The translations under genes and the position numbers were made by a program. A model generated the notes under the pieces. That model saw nothing but the letters and a program-made list of their open reading frames with translations. It was not told the origin of the DNA and searched no databases. From Albugo candida (taxonomy: Eukaryota > Oomycota > Peronosporomycetes > Albuginales > Albuginaceae), in contig CAJNAR010000006.1 in NCBI GenBank assembly GCA_905220665.1, forward strand, positions 248,001 through 312,000: 64,000 nucleotides of DNA, in the 5' to 3' direction. Shown in pieces: positions 14,401-26,140 of the stretch; the stretch's first letter is position 1; every line of letters starts with the position of its first letter.

Positions 14401-15633
14401 GCGATCATCCATGCATTCTGCAAGTAGCCATTGCTTTGCATACGACAATACCATGAGAAAGCCTTCAGGTCTTGAGATATTTTGTTGGATAGAAAGCTCT
14501 GAGAAGCGCTCGTACTCATCATACGGAGCTCGGACCTCCATGAGGATGGCAGAAAAAACATCAATATGCTCATGAGTCAGGTGGATACACGGCACAGTGA
14601 GGTCGTCCCGGTCCATTGACTCACATATTTGACAAGGATGATCGATAGGTTGCGTTGATTGGGTACGACTGATGCTAATTGTAAGATCCACATCACAGAA
14701 AGCAGCGTTGACACTCGGGTAGGATAGTACAGCCTGTCGAGCATATAAGTGACGTTCAGGCGGCAACGAAAGTCAAGTGTACCTTGACATCACTTGACCA
14801 GTCATGCGCTAGGTATCTTCTCTCGACTGAGTTACTCTCTGCCTCGCGTCTGTATTCGACGTAGATTGCAGCTCCTACAAGTGTCAGTAGCTACACAGAA
14901 AAGATTTATATATTAGTTGGTACATAGGTCCTATACTTGTACACATACAAAAACAAAAACATTTCACCGACTTTTCGAGACTCCAAACTTGAATTCGATT
15001 GCAACGAGTACATCAATTCCCAGTCGACATTCGCGTTGATAAGATTCATACTCGATAGCTCAAAAATTGCGGCTCCTGGTGGCTACACATCAGCTTAGAA
15101 ACCCCCAGCAAAATTCTGATACAATATTCTACCTGTGCTGCCGACTCAGAGAGGCATTCGTATCGTACTTCTATATCTCGACACTCAATTTGAACGTTCG
15201 ATATGATATGGGTCACGAGTCGTGAAATATATGTGCGTTCTGAGTGAGATAATAATCAGTTTGTTTCATTAGATCACCCATATCCATGCTCCGTACCATC
15301 ACCTGCATCGACATGTTTGTCTTTGGAAACCTCATGCGCCAAAAGCTCTTCTTCAGTGATGGTTTTATGACCGTTTTCTTGTGCGTTGGAAGACGAATGT
15401 AAGAAAATGCGGATTCTGTTCGCTCTTATGACAACAGACTGCGTCCACAAAGCTCGCCATGGAATTCGTATGGATAGATCGCCGATGACACCTCGTCCGT
15501 AAGCAATTTTGAGTTCCAAATCCTGGAATGCCACATCTCCTTGCCACAGTGATAAGCGCAGCATACTGGAGTCGAATGAGAAGAATTTGCCAAGTAGGCG
15601 CTGCAATAGCAACGCGATCGCATGCTGCAGCAT
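2467..15633 (-). CDS. VPS13: VPS13-family bridge-like lipid-transfer protein, 4303 residues
   Basis: VPS13 proteins form long hydrophobic grooves that move lipids between membranes at contact sites. Five exons were read: 15633-15303, 15239-15133, 15082-14968, 14874-14783 and a 12.3 kb terminal exon, 14733-2467. All phases agree. Exon 1 encodes the chorein N-terminus, with motifs LLGKFF, LSLWQGDV and LSIRIPW. Exon 2 encodes the conserved helix ending in DIEVRYE. Further along lie a C2-like domain (about 2195-2320), a PH-like fold (about 2927-3190) split by a long insertion, the conserved VPS13 C-terminal region starting near 3640 (LDHIGTGVRDFVYEPLDGL), a PDZ-like segment (about 3945-4020) and a final PH domain (about 4140-4245). 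The length is larger than typical VPS13A-D or plant SHRUBBY-like proteins of 3100-4300. Chorein and C-terminal assignments are firm; C2 and PDZ are by resemblance. The first in-frame ATG that keeps the chorein start is at 15633. Confidence 0.93.
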
Positions 15634-15903
15634 TGAAATAGCGATTTGTGCACAAAGAACGCGCTGCGTGGGAGCATAACCTAAGGTTCGGTTATGAGAT
15701 ACCGTACTTGACAAAGTACGTTTCGATTGCCGCTTCAGCTACTTTAATCAAGATGGAAGTGTCGCGGATTCTTGGAATTAAAGAAAGACTGGGAGGCACT
15801 TTTGCAGGAGCTGCATAAATCCCATATCAAATTAGTTTTGAATGGGTTGGTCTTGTGACCGAAAATTGCTCTTTAGAAATGTGAAAAAGATTTTGAGTAA
15901 TAA
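15634..15903. other. Upstream region of VPS13
   Basis: About 270 bp between the VPS13 start codon and the pepsin-like relic. It presumably holds the VPS13 promoter. An AUG-less open stretch continues upstream of the chosen VPS13 start, but the chorein homology begins exactly at the ATG at 15633. I see no other gene here. Confidence 0.4.
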
Positions 15904-16500
15904 AATTTACGTCATGTTTATCGTGCGGAGGAAATTCACGCATCTCTTGGTAAGCTGGATGCAAGAATCGAGATGGTATTTTATATCGCAGCATTTTCTG
16001 GACGTCGGCGAGATTTTGTGGCTAATTTGGAACGATATACGCTGATAGTCGATTATGGCTCAGAAATTAGCAGATCTCCAGCTTTTTTCTGACGGATCGT
16101 CCAAGCACGGAATGAAGGTGGTATTTCCGACATGACGTCTTTCATATGTCAGAAGTTTAGCGATATTGAACTGCCGTATCCAAGGAGTATCTTTCCAGAT
16201 TGCAAAATTTACAAACTCACAAAATATGAATACGTTCCCCGTCTTAAAGGCTCTAAATTAATGTGCTTCATGGCACTCAAAGCTTTGGGAAATGGAGGCG
16301 ACGAGATGTATATCATAGGCGCTTCATTTTCGAAACGCTACGCTACCAGAATCTACTTCATTGTCAGAATTCCGGAATTCGAATTCCAAACGTACAAATT
16401 CATTGATGATACCAGGGAATGGATTGTCGGAAAGGTAGAAGCAAGTAAATTGAGACAAAAAGTTGGTCAGATGAATGTTATATTGCCCTCTCGTGTATAA
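15904..16500 (+). pseudogene. Degenerate copy of the secreted pepsin-like family (C-terminal lobe)
   Basis: One frame is open from 15904 to 16500 except for a TGA at 16090-16092. It encodes IVDYGSEI, then after the stop a segment ending YIIGASFSKRYAT, followed by about 55 unrelated-looking residues. These landmarks match the intact gene at 19366 (FNYGSVI, WLIGATFAKRYAT) and the frameshifted copy at 59385 (FDYGSPI, WRIGAAFARGYPT). There is no start codon or signal peptide in frame, so only the C-terminal half survives. The Asp of the D-Y-G-S motif, which would be the second catalytic Asp of an aspartic protease lobe, is still present. It is best read as a dead tandem copy. Confidence 0.6.
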
Positions 16501-17058
16501 TCTTGTTCTGATCGTATCTGCAGCATGTCCTTTGATTGAAATCCGACAGCTTCACATATGATCAGGCAAGCACTACAGTTCTTCATCATCCGGAGTGACC
16601 ATTATCATTCTCTTGATCAAACTATCACCTTCCCTGCGCAAAGTGATGCGGGATTTGAGCAGCAGCGATAAGCTCATCAAGTATTTGTACAGTTGTTATC
16701 AGGACTTGGTGAGATCAGGCGATGGTCAGTATCGAATTTTGTCAGTTTGTTGCTTGCTTGGCTTTTCTCAACACATTTGCATCCAACGCCCAAACTCACA
16801 TGGCTGTCCAGAGTCATCATCTATGTTTATAGTTTTATTGTGGAATACAAGGCATAGTGGCTGACACCGACTAGGTGCTCCTGTTAAGACCATCCATGTC
16901 AGGTGCTGTAGTGTACTCTCGAAATGTCGGAATCGATGAGAACGTACCAATCTTGAACGCTCCGTCGCTGGCGCAAAGGTTTTGCGAGAGACTTGACTTC
17001 ACCGTGACGTATGGCATCAGTCATTGAATGGATTCATCTTTTTTTTTACATGAAGGGA

Positions 17059-18478
17059 ATGCGACATGTATGTGTTGCAATCGAAGAACAATGGCACTTG
17101 CTTTCCCGCAATCAACCTTTGAAATATCAGCCACTCCCTCTTCATTTGTTGATGGCAAGGACCTTAACATTCAACGGAACAGAAACTTTTCGTGAAGTTT
17201 TTTTAACATTTTTTCAGGCACTTGGACCGACAACAGCACGATGACGATTGTTTACTTGAAAGCATATGTTTCCTGGTCTTCATGCCACAGCACTGTCGAG
17301 ATTTATCGCCTGATTATGTTGAGATGCGATTATGTAGTACGGTTTCATCATTTCTCTCAATTTCGATTTGGGTACCACGTGATTGATAAAATAGTTGTGA
17401 GGTTGAAGGAAGCGTTTGACGCACCAAAACAAGGTCAACTATCCTTTGCAGCAACATGGTGGTCATGTTTGTTCTGGATATGAAGGCCACCAAGCCGATG
17501 GTGTGATGTGGACTATCGCGTTACAAAGCGAAGATATGTGGCTCCGTTCGGCCATTATTGTGTCTCAGTGGCGACCTCGTAATTCATGCTTCATAGTTGA
17601 AGTAATAATATCCGATTTGAATGCGAACACGCGTTATATTTGGATATGATGGAATTGGCTGGTGCAATACGTTCTCGCTACAGAGAGATAGAAGGTGTCC
17701 AGTTCGTTGCGTACGGCGATATGTGATTTATGGATCAGCTGATGGAGACGACAGCAAGCGTGTAGGGTGATATCCGATGAGTATTCAAACGAATTTTCTC
17801 TCGCATTAAGGAGACATCATTTATGCCACTGGTCGTGACTTACAATGGGATCAATTTATGCACATGATTGAACCCGTCGCAAGCTTTGTCCCGTTTGGTG
17901 TTGGCAAACACGAGCATGATTACAATCGACGAGGCATGACGCATTATCCTAGTCGAGCAGTCAAGTGTGATGATGAATTGGACTATCAAAACAGCTTGGG
18001 GCCGTTTTTATAGAAGTACTTCATCGGGTGAATGCTACTTGCCTTTATATCATCGCTTCCATGCTCCTGAAAATGGTCGTACAGACATCTCCTCGGAGCA
18101 CGATTGGCGTCGTAATTCGGAGCAATCAAGTTGATCGAAAAGAATTTGAAACACAACGCAAGCTGGCGAGGCTGGTGGTATCTTTCCAAATACGTATGGA
18201 ATTAAAAGATTTGCTTCGCAAGTACAATGTGACTGTGCTCATTACTGGTCACAAGCACTCGCACGAGCGAAGCTGCCGTACAGACACAGAGCATGTATCA
18301 TTAGTGAAGGGCCATGTAGTCGCTGATACTCCTGGGGGAAAGTAAAGCAGACACTTCATCCTTACTCGGGAAATGAGGCTGTGTATACATGGGACACATT
18401 CAATTTTGGTTTAGCGCACCAAGATGCAATTCGTGCTGGGGATTCATCTGATCAAGTGGAGATTACTCCATGGAATTG
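17059..18478 (+). pseudogene. Purple acid phosphatase pseudogene
   Basis: This is a decayed copy of the intact phosphatase at 61225-62925. Fragments in all three frames match it in order: MRHVCVAIEEQWHLLS at the start (intact copy MRCVFIAIAAQWQLLS), the stretch IMLRCDYVVRFHHFS near 17310, VSQWRPRN near 17560, AYGDM near 17710, KHEHDYNRRG near 17910 (intact GNHEHDYNRGG), SSEHDWRRNSEQ near 18095, VLITGHKHSHERSC near 18235, and the end EITPWN with TGA at 18476-18478. Several frameshifts and in-frame stops separate these pieces. In the metal-binding GNH motif the Asn has become Lys. It sits upstream of the intact pepsin-like gene at 19366, in the same order as the pair on the other strand at 59-63 kb. 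Confidence 0.88.
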
Positions 18479-19365
18479 AACCTTTTTTTAGGTATAGGCA
18501 GACGAGAAAAGCAGAGGACAATTTGTTTGCCTAACGCTATTGTTTGCATAGAGAGTAGCGGTCAGAGGCAATTGGAGTGGAGCAGGTAAGTTGATGTGAT
18601 GATTTCATCAGCCACTTCAAATACGACTTGTTGTGCCGAAGAAGTATGCTGAGATTGTTGCCGTGTCACATGGTTTAGCCTAAGTGAGCCACTTTCGAAC
18701 TTCCAGTCTATCTAAATCTTTGTTCTCATCGACTGCATATGTCAAGCATTACAGATCAAATCTGCATGATTCATACATGACGGTCCTGTCTGTGCGGGAC
18801 TTGATAATCTTTCAAGACCCTGTTCAAGCCAGAACTAGTTCCCAGGAGTTAACAATGGCTCCAAGCGGTGTTAAACCGTTCGATATGGGCGATAAATGAC
18901 ACGTTCTTATTCTTTCAAATCATAAAGCCCATCCAAGCAAAGGACAAAATAGCAACGCTTACTAGTTCTTTTCCCACTTCGAAATTTTGTAATGTAGACG
19001 GTTTACAACACCGTGGAGCGAATTTGCAAAAATTGCTCTTGAGTGAGCACTGATAGAGATACAAGAATCCGTTTTTAGCTTCATCTTAGCAAATTGCTAG
19101 CAAAAAAACAAAGAAGAACGCTTAGAGCAATCGTGCGAATTTCCTTCTGTGCTGGTACACGTAATAATGCTAGGAATAGGATTAGTTATGAACTGACGGG
19201 TGGAAGTCGTACACTTGGCATTATTATAGAGAAGAAAGGTGCTTATTGCACGCATCAATAAATAAGTACACCTCCCGGAAGATAGAAAGAAATCTCCTTC
19301 TAATCCAGTGGCTGTGGTTAGCTGGCGCGCTACCAGAAAATGACACTTTTGAAGTATCCTGCTAA
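18479..19365. other. Spacer between PAP pseudogene and pepsin-like gene
   Basis: About 890 bp with only short, unconvincing open frames. The equivalent spacer at the inverted copy (60292-61224) is of similar length. No feature is supported beyond the likely promoter of the pepsin-like gene at its right end. Confidence 0.4.
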
Positions 19366-20379
19366 ATGACAAGTCTTTTATTGAAATTCTCTCTTCTTCT
19401 AGTATTTCAACCACTTGAGCCTTCGTATGCTCGATCATATTATAAACTTGGCGTGGTACCGCGTTCAGTGCGTGGTCCACGCGAACAAATAGTTATCGCT
19501 GCAAGGAAGTCAGAAAAAGCTCGTGACAAATGGACACCCATTGTTGTACTTGACAATAATATGGAAGAAAGCAAGCATGATGAGCACGTGAATAATAGGT
19601 GCAACACAGCTGCAGCTGACATCGATTTGTCTCTATGTCTTGGATTGAGCAGCACAGATTCACAACCACCAGTTTCAGTTCATCACCGACGAAAAGTCGC
19701 CGAGAGTTTTTCTTACGTTCAATTTCATCAGCTCTCGTTCCCGTCCTTTGTAAACATACTTAGTTTCGAATGGTCACAATCTGATCATCCAAGATTGTAT
19801 TTTCCGCCCGATCCCCTTATCCATGAAATGCCGAACACGGACGAAGAACAAATTTATCTGCATGATCTTGGCAACGAGATGTTTAAAACAAAAAATACGT
19901 TTGGTGCTTCAGTGAGTCGTGTCACACTGATAGAAAACTGGGCTCGTCCTGAGCTTGCTTCTAATACGATTTACGATTACACTGGTATCTCATTCAATTA
20001 TGGCTCAGTGATAAGCACGATAGATGAGAACGTTTACGAAAATATCAAAACGGAAGTGTTAGAAAGGTTGCAAGTCCAGGATATTAATCATTTCGAATGT
20101 AGTACGGCCGAACAAGCTGAGTTGCCTATATTCAAATTCAAATTGGGTCACGATGGAGTAGAATACGAATTTACAAGTAAGCAATATATCGTGCGGAGAG
20201 AAGATGGGCCAACGCCCATAGCAATTTGCTTCCTGGCGTTGAAACCTCACAAGAGAACCCAGAGGGATATGAGATGGCTTATTGGTGCAACATTTGCCAA
20301 AAGATACGCTACCAAAATCTGGCTTAAAGAGAAGAAATTCGGATTCGTGCCATACAATCAGGTCAGACAAGGTACTTAA
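19366..20379 (+). CDS. Secreted protein with a pepsin-like (A1) second lobe, catalytic Asp replaced by Asn
   Basis: A single-exon gene of 337 residues. The start MTSLLLKFSLLLVFQ followed by a small-residue stretch looks like a signal peptide, so the product is probably secreted. The middle is not recognised. The C-terminal third resembles the second lobe of pepsin-family proteases: a motif FNYGSVIST at about residue 210, where active enzymes have D-T-G-S/T, then a conserved region ending WLIGATFAKRYATKIW and FGFVPY, which is the usual G-x-x-F-x-x-x-Y pattern before the last strand. The first-lobe D-T-G motif is not visible and the second-lobe Asp is Asn, so protease activity is unlikely. Two relatives lie in this window (15904-16500 and 59385-60291). 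Family assignment is by pattern only and could be wrong. Confidence 0.62.
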   Translation: MTSLLLKFSLLLVFQPLEPSYARSYYKLGVVPRSVRGPREQIVIAARKSEKARDKWTPIVVLDNNMEESKHDEHVNNRCNTAAADIDLSLCLGLSSTDSQPPVSVHHRRKVAESFSYVQFHQLSFPSFVNILSFEWSQSDHPRLYFPPDPLIHEMPNTDEEQIYLHDLGNEMFKTKNTFGASVSRVTLIENWARPELASNTIYDYTGISFNYGSVISTIDENVYENIKTEVLERLQVQDINHFECSTAEQAELPIFKFKLGHDGVEYEFTSKQYIVRREDGPTPIAICFLALKPHKRTQRDMRWLIGATFAKRYATKIWLKEKKFGFVPYNQVRQGT

Positions 20380-21959
20380 ATGTAAGTAGGTCGAGGCACG
20401 CAACTAAAATGCAATACATTCAATCGATATTTGGATTTTGTCAGCACGATCTATTTCGTAGCATGCACTAAACTTCTTTGGGGTATGTGATCAATGCTTG
20501 CCTTCAAATCCGAAGGTCTTCGATACTAGTGACATATCCATCAGAATGAGCATAGCCATGCTAGGAGCATACTGAGCACATAATAAGAAAGATTTTCCAC
20601 CCATCGGTACGCTATATCACAGATATCGCTCTCTCACACGCATGCGTACGATATTTTAGTTGCAATCAACCAGTCATGCTTATCTAAAAGGATATGACAA
20701 AGTGGAAGAACGGAACTAAAGCTGGGTTTGAAAGACTTGACTACGATCATATTCATCCACATTTCGCTTGAGCTGTTATTTCTGTTGTTGACTAAATTCA
20801 TTGCAATTCGCGCTTGATAGGTGTGATATATTCGATAATGGAATACGTACATAGGGAATCGATGTAAAGTACTCAATTCCAGCAGCTTGTAAGTCTTTGT
20901 TGCTACTGTTGTACACAGAAGTGGTTACACTTCTGTGTCTGTGGATGCGTTGGTAGTTTAAAAATTCCACGTCTAGTACCTTTCCTTCCGATTCTGCGAT
21001 AATGGCACGCATTAGTAGTAGTGTATTCAAGCTTTGACTCTTCTTTTCATGTCCCATCTCAATGCGTTCTCCGTTGGATGTGTACAAGCTACTTGCTCAG
21101 ATAGGAACGATCAAGGCTGGATGGCGAATACACAGATCTACTCTAAAGGCTCACAGCCATTTTCAGTCATATCTTATCTTCCTGGTAGACTTGCAGAGCT
21201 CATTGGTACCAGGCTATCAGTCAAGGTCGAGAAATGCCATAGGATAACTTTGACATGATCGCCTGACATTTGGAAGAAATTTGAATGTCACGATATCCGT
21301 CGACTTGCGCTGGCTCAGGCATTCATTCATTGTTCCCTCTACCGGAGATGTCTGCAAGTTGTGTGCACAAAGTATATCGAGCCGAGTATGTGATCGCAAT
21401 ACCGCTACCGCTACCAAGCGCCAAAAATAACAACAGGGTGATGTGGGATGATTTGAGAGACATCTCAGTATTGTTCATGGTAGCAATTCGTGCCTAAACA
21501 GAAGAGAGGAGACTGATTCGAGAATCATCTCATAAGCGTATGCTGATAGAGAAAAATGATCGGTGCTGGATGACAAAACCAACGCTGCAAATCAATCAAA
21601 TTCTATGTGTGTATTTTCCTGATTATTGCCTATAGCTACGCTCAAAAACGTTCAACTGGATAGAAAGGAAAGAGTGGCAGTAAATATTACGATGGTATGA
21701 AGAAAACATAGCAAACTCTGCAAAATCTAGTCAGCAGTCTATTCAGGTTATGCATAACGAAGGACCAAAAATTGCAAGAAAGAAAAAGCATGCTACACGC
21801 ATACCGCAAGAGCGGAAGTTTGGAGTGCGATGAGTCGGTTTCGAGAGTGAAGATTACGTATTGACCAGGCATGTTACCAACGAAGAAAACCACAGTTTTG
21901 TATTGCAGTAGCCTCAGCCACCTTAATACGAGACTGTGTCCAGCTTGTAAATGCTGTTA
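20380..21959. other. Gene-poor stretch before the LINE
   Basis: About 1.6 kb with only short open frames, no family resemblance and no clear repeats. The right part may include the 3' untranslated end of the minus-strand LINE, whose exact end I could not place. Confidence 0.35.
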
Positions 21960-22299
21960 AGTTGTAAAGTTGTAAAAATGGTCCAAAAGTACCGTGGTTT
22001 GCAAATTGGTGAGCGCCACACTAGGCGGAACAATGCCATCCAACTTAGACTAGGATCTGAGTTGCAGTTGCATTTTGACTTGTCTGTGCCGTACCCGCAG
22101 TAATGATCTTCGGCTTCTGAAACATCCACCAAATGATCCTTGCATTGCGAGTTGATCCAGCACCTTTGCAAGCCGAATGCGCTCGTCTTGGTCGTGATAC
22201 TGTCTTCGAAAGTACCGAATGTGCGCACTGAACGTGGTGTAGATCACGGAAAGTGCTGGAATTGTCGGATTTGCTGATCGCTGATCGAACAAACGACGT

Positions 22300-25200
22300 T
22301 TACGATCTGACCAGACGAAGTGCAGTGTCACCGCTTTGCAATGCAAGCCATAAATCTGATATAATTTGTTGATATTCTTTCCAATCCGACCGTAGTGTTG
22401 GTACGATTGCACATGCAATATGCGTCCAACGTGGTCCAGAGGAGAAAAACTGATCCCAACTAGGGAGTAACTCCCTCCATAATTGTGCCGTGTGACTGCA
22501 CTCTAAAAAGAGATGTTGATCGGATTCCACTGCCCCACACGAAGGCTGCATGCACAATATAGTGTCAGGCTGAATAAGAACCAGAAACGAGATCGAACTG
22601 GCAACATTCGAAAGGCTAGACGGGACTGTAAATCTTCGGAAATTGGTAATACACGTTTTCGAAGATGCCGTGATGTAGCCATAAAAGTTCGAACTCGTTC
22701 TGAATCCAGTGCGTCCGATCTCTCCCGTGCTGACCAATGTGTCCACATCGGATGACTCTTGGTTGGTTCGGGAGGTTTCCAGACGATTCGTGAGAGTTGT
22801 GAGCGTGGAATAGATGCAAGAAAAGTTTTCATTCCTTGCTTTTTACTCCCACATAAAATGATCTGCCACTTGTGGTTGGTGTAATCCAAGTGATGAGACC
22901 AATCGTCGAGTGGATACGCTGGAGTATCTGAGTGACTTCGTTGTAAAGTCGACTCAGCAACTTTTCTTCAGGCATATCCGATGTATTTAGCTCTTCGTCG
23001 TTGTAATAGTTGGCGACGAAATCTTCCTTCGTTGGCGATGTGTCGCTTTCCCGAGAAAAGTCTTGCAGACTTCGAATCTCGAAAAGTGTAACAAACGTTT
23101 TTCGAAATGTGCGATGTGGTTCATCCGCCATACCAAGATTGTACCAAACGATCTGCGTACTCGGATGACGAGTAGCAGCTTCATATTGTAATTCTTGGTC
23201 GCAGTGAAACCTAATCGGTTGTTCCATGTAGTACTGACAGCGTTGGAGAACTGTCGAATCTGCAATTGTAATGCTCCAATCCATCTGATGCCACATTTCA
23301 AATGCGTGTTTCCACCATGACGAAGTGCTCTCCCATTGAACCATTTCCCACGTCGATTTGGTGCGATGGTGAATATATCCATCGGCTTGTGTGGTCCAAA
23401 GAGAGGTTGAATAAGTTGTAATAATTCCGTCGAAAGATTTGTCCAATTCGCAGGAATACTTGTCGACACATCGGATGCGAACTGTTGAAGGAATTGAATA
23501 CATTGTAGCTTTAGTCGTCCTACCAAAAAAGGAACTTGTAGTCCACCATCCTGTCGGCGAAGATGTAAAAATTCTTTGCTGATCAGGTGAACATGTTTTG
23601 AATCTTTTTTGTGTTTCCGACCAAGCACAAATCGACTCAACATTGACTGCCACTGTCGGATAGTCTCTGCTGGTATATCAACGTGCATCGTGTAATGCCA
23701 CAGACGTGATAAAATAATCGTCTGCGCAACCAGCAGTCAACCACCAACAGTTCTCACTTGTTGGAACCATACACCAAACCCATAGTAAAAACGCTCGTCG
23801 AGAGTTGAAACAACCATCGAATGAGTCGGTGTCTGGCCGAACGGAATACCCAAATACTTGACCGAATCCTCCGGACCCATTATGGTCAAATTGGGAATAC
23901 GTGGACACGGCATGGTCCATTTCATTGAGAGCTAGGATGATTTACTCAGGTTGAGTTTCGCACCCGCAATAGACTTGGACGAGTTCGAGTTGCGTCAAAA
24001 CACCATTTGGTGTCTCTGAAAGCAATGTCGAATCGTCCGCAAAAAATAAACAAGTTGCGACAGTCGTGCCATTAATCCAAATGCCATGTTTTCATGTTGT
24101 CGTAGTAGATTTCCCAAAGTTTCCACGTTGTGGTGTAATGGACGGTGTGATATTTTCGTTGATCATCAACTGCGCCTTTGTGCTATTGTACAAAAGACGA
24201 ACCTAGTCGATGAAACTTTTTCCAACGCCCATTTTGTCCAAACCGCGAAACATGTACGTCCAATTGACTTGATCATAAGCTTTCTCAAAGTCGAGGAAAG
24301 TCGCATATGCTTCCTCCCCACGATGAGTGACCAAGTCTTGGATGTCGGTGAGATGTCGAATATGATGATGCATCGACCTTCCTCGCACAAATGCTTTTTG
24401 ATCTTGATGGATCAATTTTGGCAAAAAACGTTGCAATCGATACGCCAACACTTTTGAAAGTACTTTTACATCGACGCAAAGCAGTGCGATCGGTCGATAG
24501 TTGCCAGGATCACCTCGTGATCCTTTCTTGTATAAAAGTGTGATTGCTGAGTGACGTTGTGATCGAAGTAAAATTCCTCTTTCCAGCCTATATTCGAACA
24601 CGATCTTCAGACACTCGCCAAACGTATCCGGATCAAGGTGATAAAATGCTGCTGGTAGTCCGTCCATACCTGGAGACGAACTACTCCGCATATGCTTGAT
24701 TGCTTCCGCCTTTTCGGTCGTACTTAAGCGAGTTGAGATACGGTCTTGCTCTGCTGAGGCAAGTGAAACTTGAATCGAATCGAGTAACTTTTCTTGCTTT
24801 CTGTCATATGGAGCATTTGAGTCGGTCTCTGATCTATAAAGAGAGCCCATGACACCACCCCAATGATCTCTGAATTCGTCAATAATCTCCCTCGGGTTCG
24901 ATGTCACGGTACCACATTTTTTGATGACATTTTAGATCGGCACGCGACGACAAGAACTATCCGGAGGGCGAAAAAAATGCTTGGAAGAGTTCTCCATATG
25001 CTTCACGTGATGGTCGAAACTTTCATCTTGGTTGTATTTCGCATTGTTTTCGACTGAAATTCGAAATTGTTCGAGACTCGATTCGTAGAAATACCGTGAC
25101 TCATTGGTGTCTTGAATGCGATATCGAGCTGCTGCGACTTCCAAAACACGCTGGCTAGACTCAACACCACGTCGGCCATCTTCTGCAACCTTTTTTTCAA

Positions 25201-26140
25201 TTCCTTGAAGCTGTTTCTTGATTTTCGTCTTCCAACTTTCCCACATTTTACCGGGATTCGAAGTTGTCCGCAACTGTTCGAGCACCAAATACGCTTCCAA
25301 TTTGATTGCTTCGACAACTTGAGAATATTCCAATAGTCGTATTGAACATTTCCAATATCTTCGACTTGGAGATTGAGTTGGATTTCCAAAAGTTACTTTT
25401 TGTGCCAGATGATCTCCCGCATGGCGTGGACGGAAATATCCTAAGGTTTTATATACCATATTGAATAGCTCTTACGACATGCAGGTGCAATCTAGTTGAT
25501 TCTTGCGCGGTAATGATCCTGTAAATACTTTCTCAGTCAGATGCTGGATTCACCAAGTGTCTACCACACTCAAGTGTGAAAGCCATTCCAAACACGCTAA
25601 TCGACTTGGTTCGTGTCGAATTGCTTCACTCGAAGCATCGATAGCTGGATCGAGTGGTGTGTTGAAATCACCAAATACGATATGTGTCGCGGTCGATTCG
25701 AAAGTGTCGGAGAGCAATAACTCATAAAAAACCACTCGTTCTTCGGCCTTGACCGGTGCATATACATTGTGAATATGCACCGGTGCATCTTGAATGAGAT
25801 CACGCAAAACCAAATAACGATTTTGAATGCTTCGTTTGGTGAGTTCTCCAGCTGTTGTATAGCCGGGAAAGTCCGAACGAAGGATTGTCATGACGCCGCC
25901 ACTGCGGTTTTGAGTCGGATGGAGAAAAGCACTGTTGATCATTGACAAACATTTTGTGTTGCATTTTCGAATGTAATAAAAGTGAAATGATTCCAGTTGG
26001 TTGTGATCGTGAAACTTGGTTTCTTGAACAAAGAAATGGAGTGTTTGGAGAAAATCTGGTCGATCAAAAGATTACCATTTCTATGAATTCCATTAACATT
26101 CACCGTGAGTGCTGAGACATTGTTCCACGTTGTAGTAGTA
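22300..26140 (-). pseudogene. LINE ORF2: endonuclease, reverse transcriptase, zinc region (broken)
   Basis: This is the LINE polyprotein for nicking and target-primed reverse transcription. The endonuclease begins near 26130 with ALTVNVNGIHR and continues at 25948-25550, where HIVFGDFNTPLDP is the conserved GDFN motif. The reverse transcriptase is at 24907-24203, with SSSPGMDGLPAAFY, NYRPIALL and FLDFEKAYDQVNW. Its catalytic F-A-D-D is coded at plus positions 24032-24043, after a frame change near 24200. Another 1.5 kb in changing frames follows. The C-terminal zinc motif C-x5-C-x8-H-x4-C lies near 22440-22580. At least five frame breaks are visible, so it is not functional. Confidence 0.8.

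Noticed and set aside
3062..14573. Many open frames of 60-160 codons on both strands inside the VPS13 exon
   Set aside because: All overlap a 12.3 kb exon with a strong family identity. They lack domains and are expected chance shadows of a long open frame.
16132..16500. Stand-alone 122-residue gene
   Set aside because: The same frame continues upstream past a TGA into the D-Y-G-S segment of the pepsin-like family, so it is the tail of a pseudogene.
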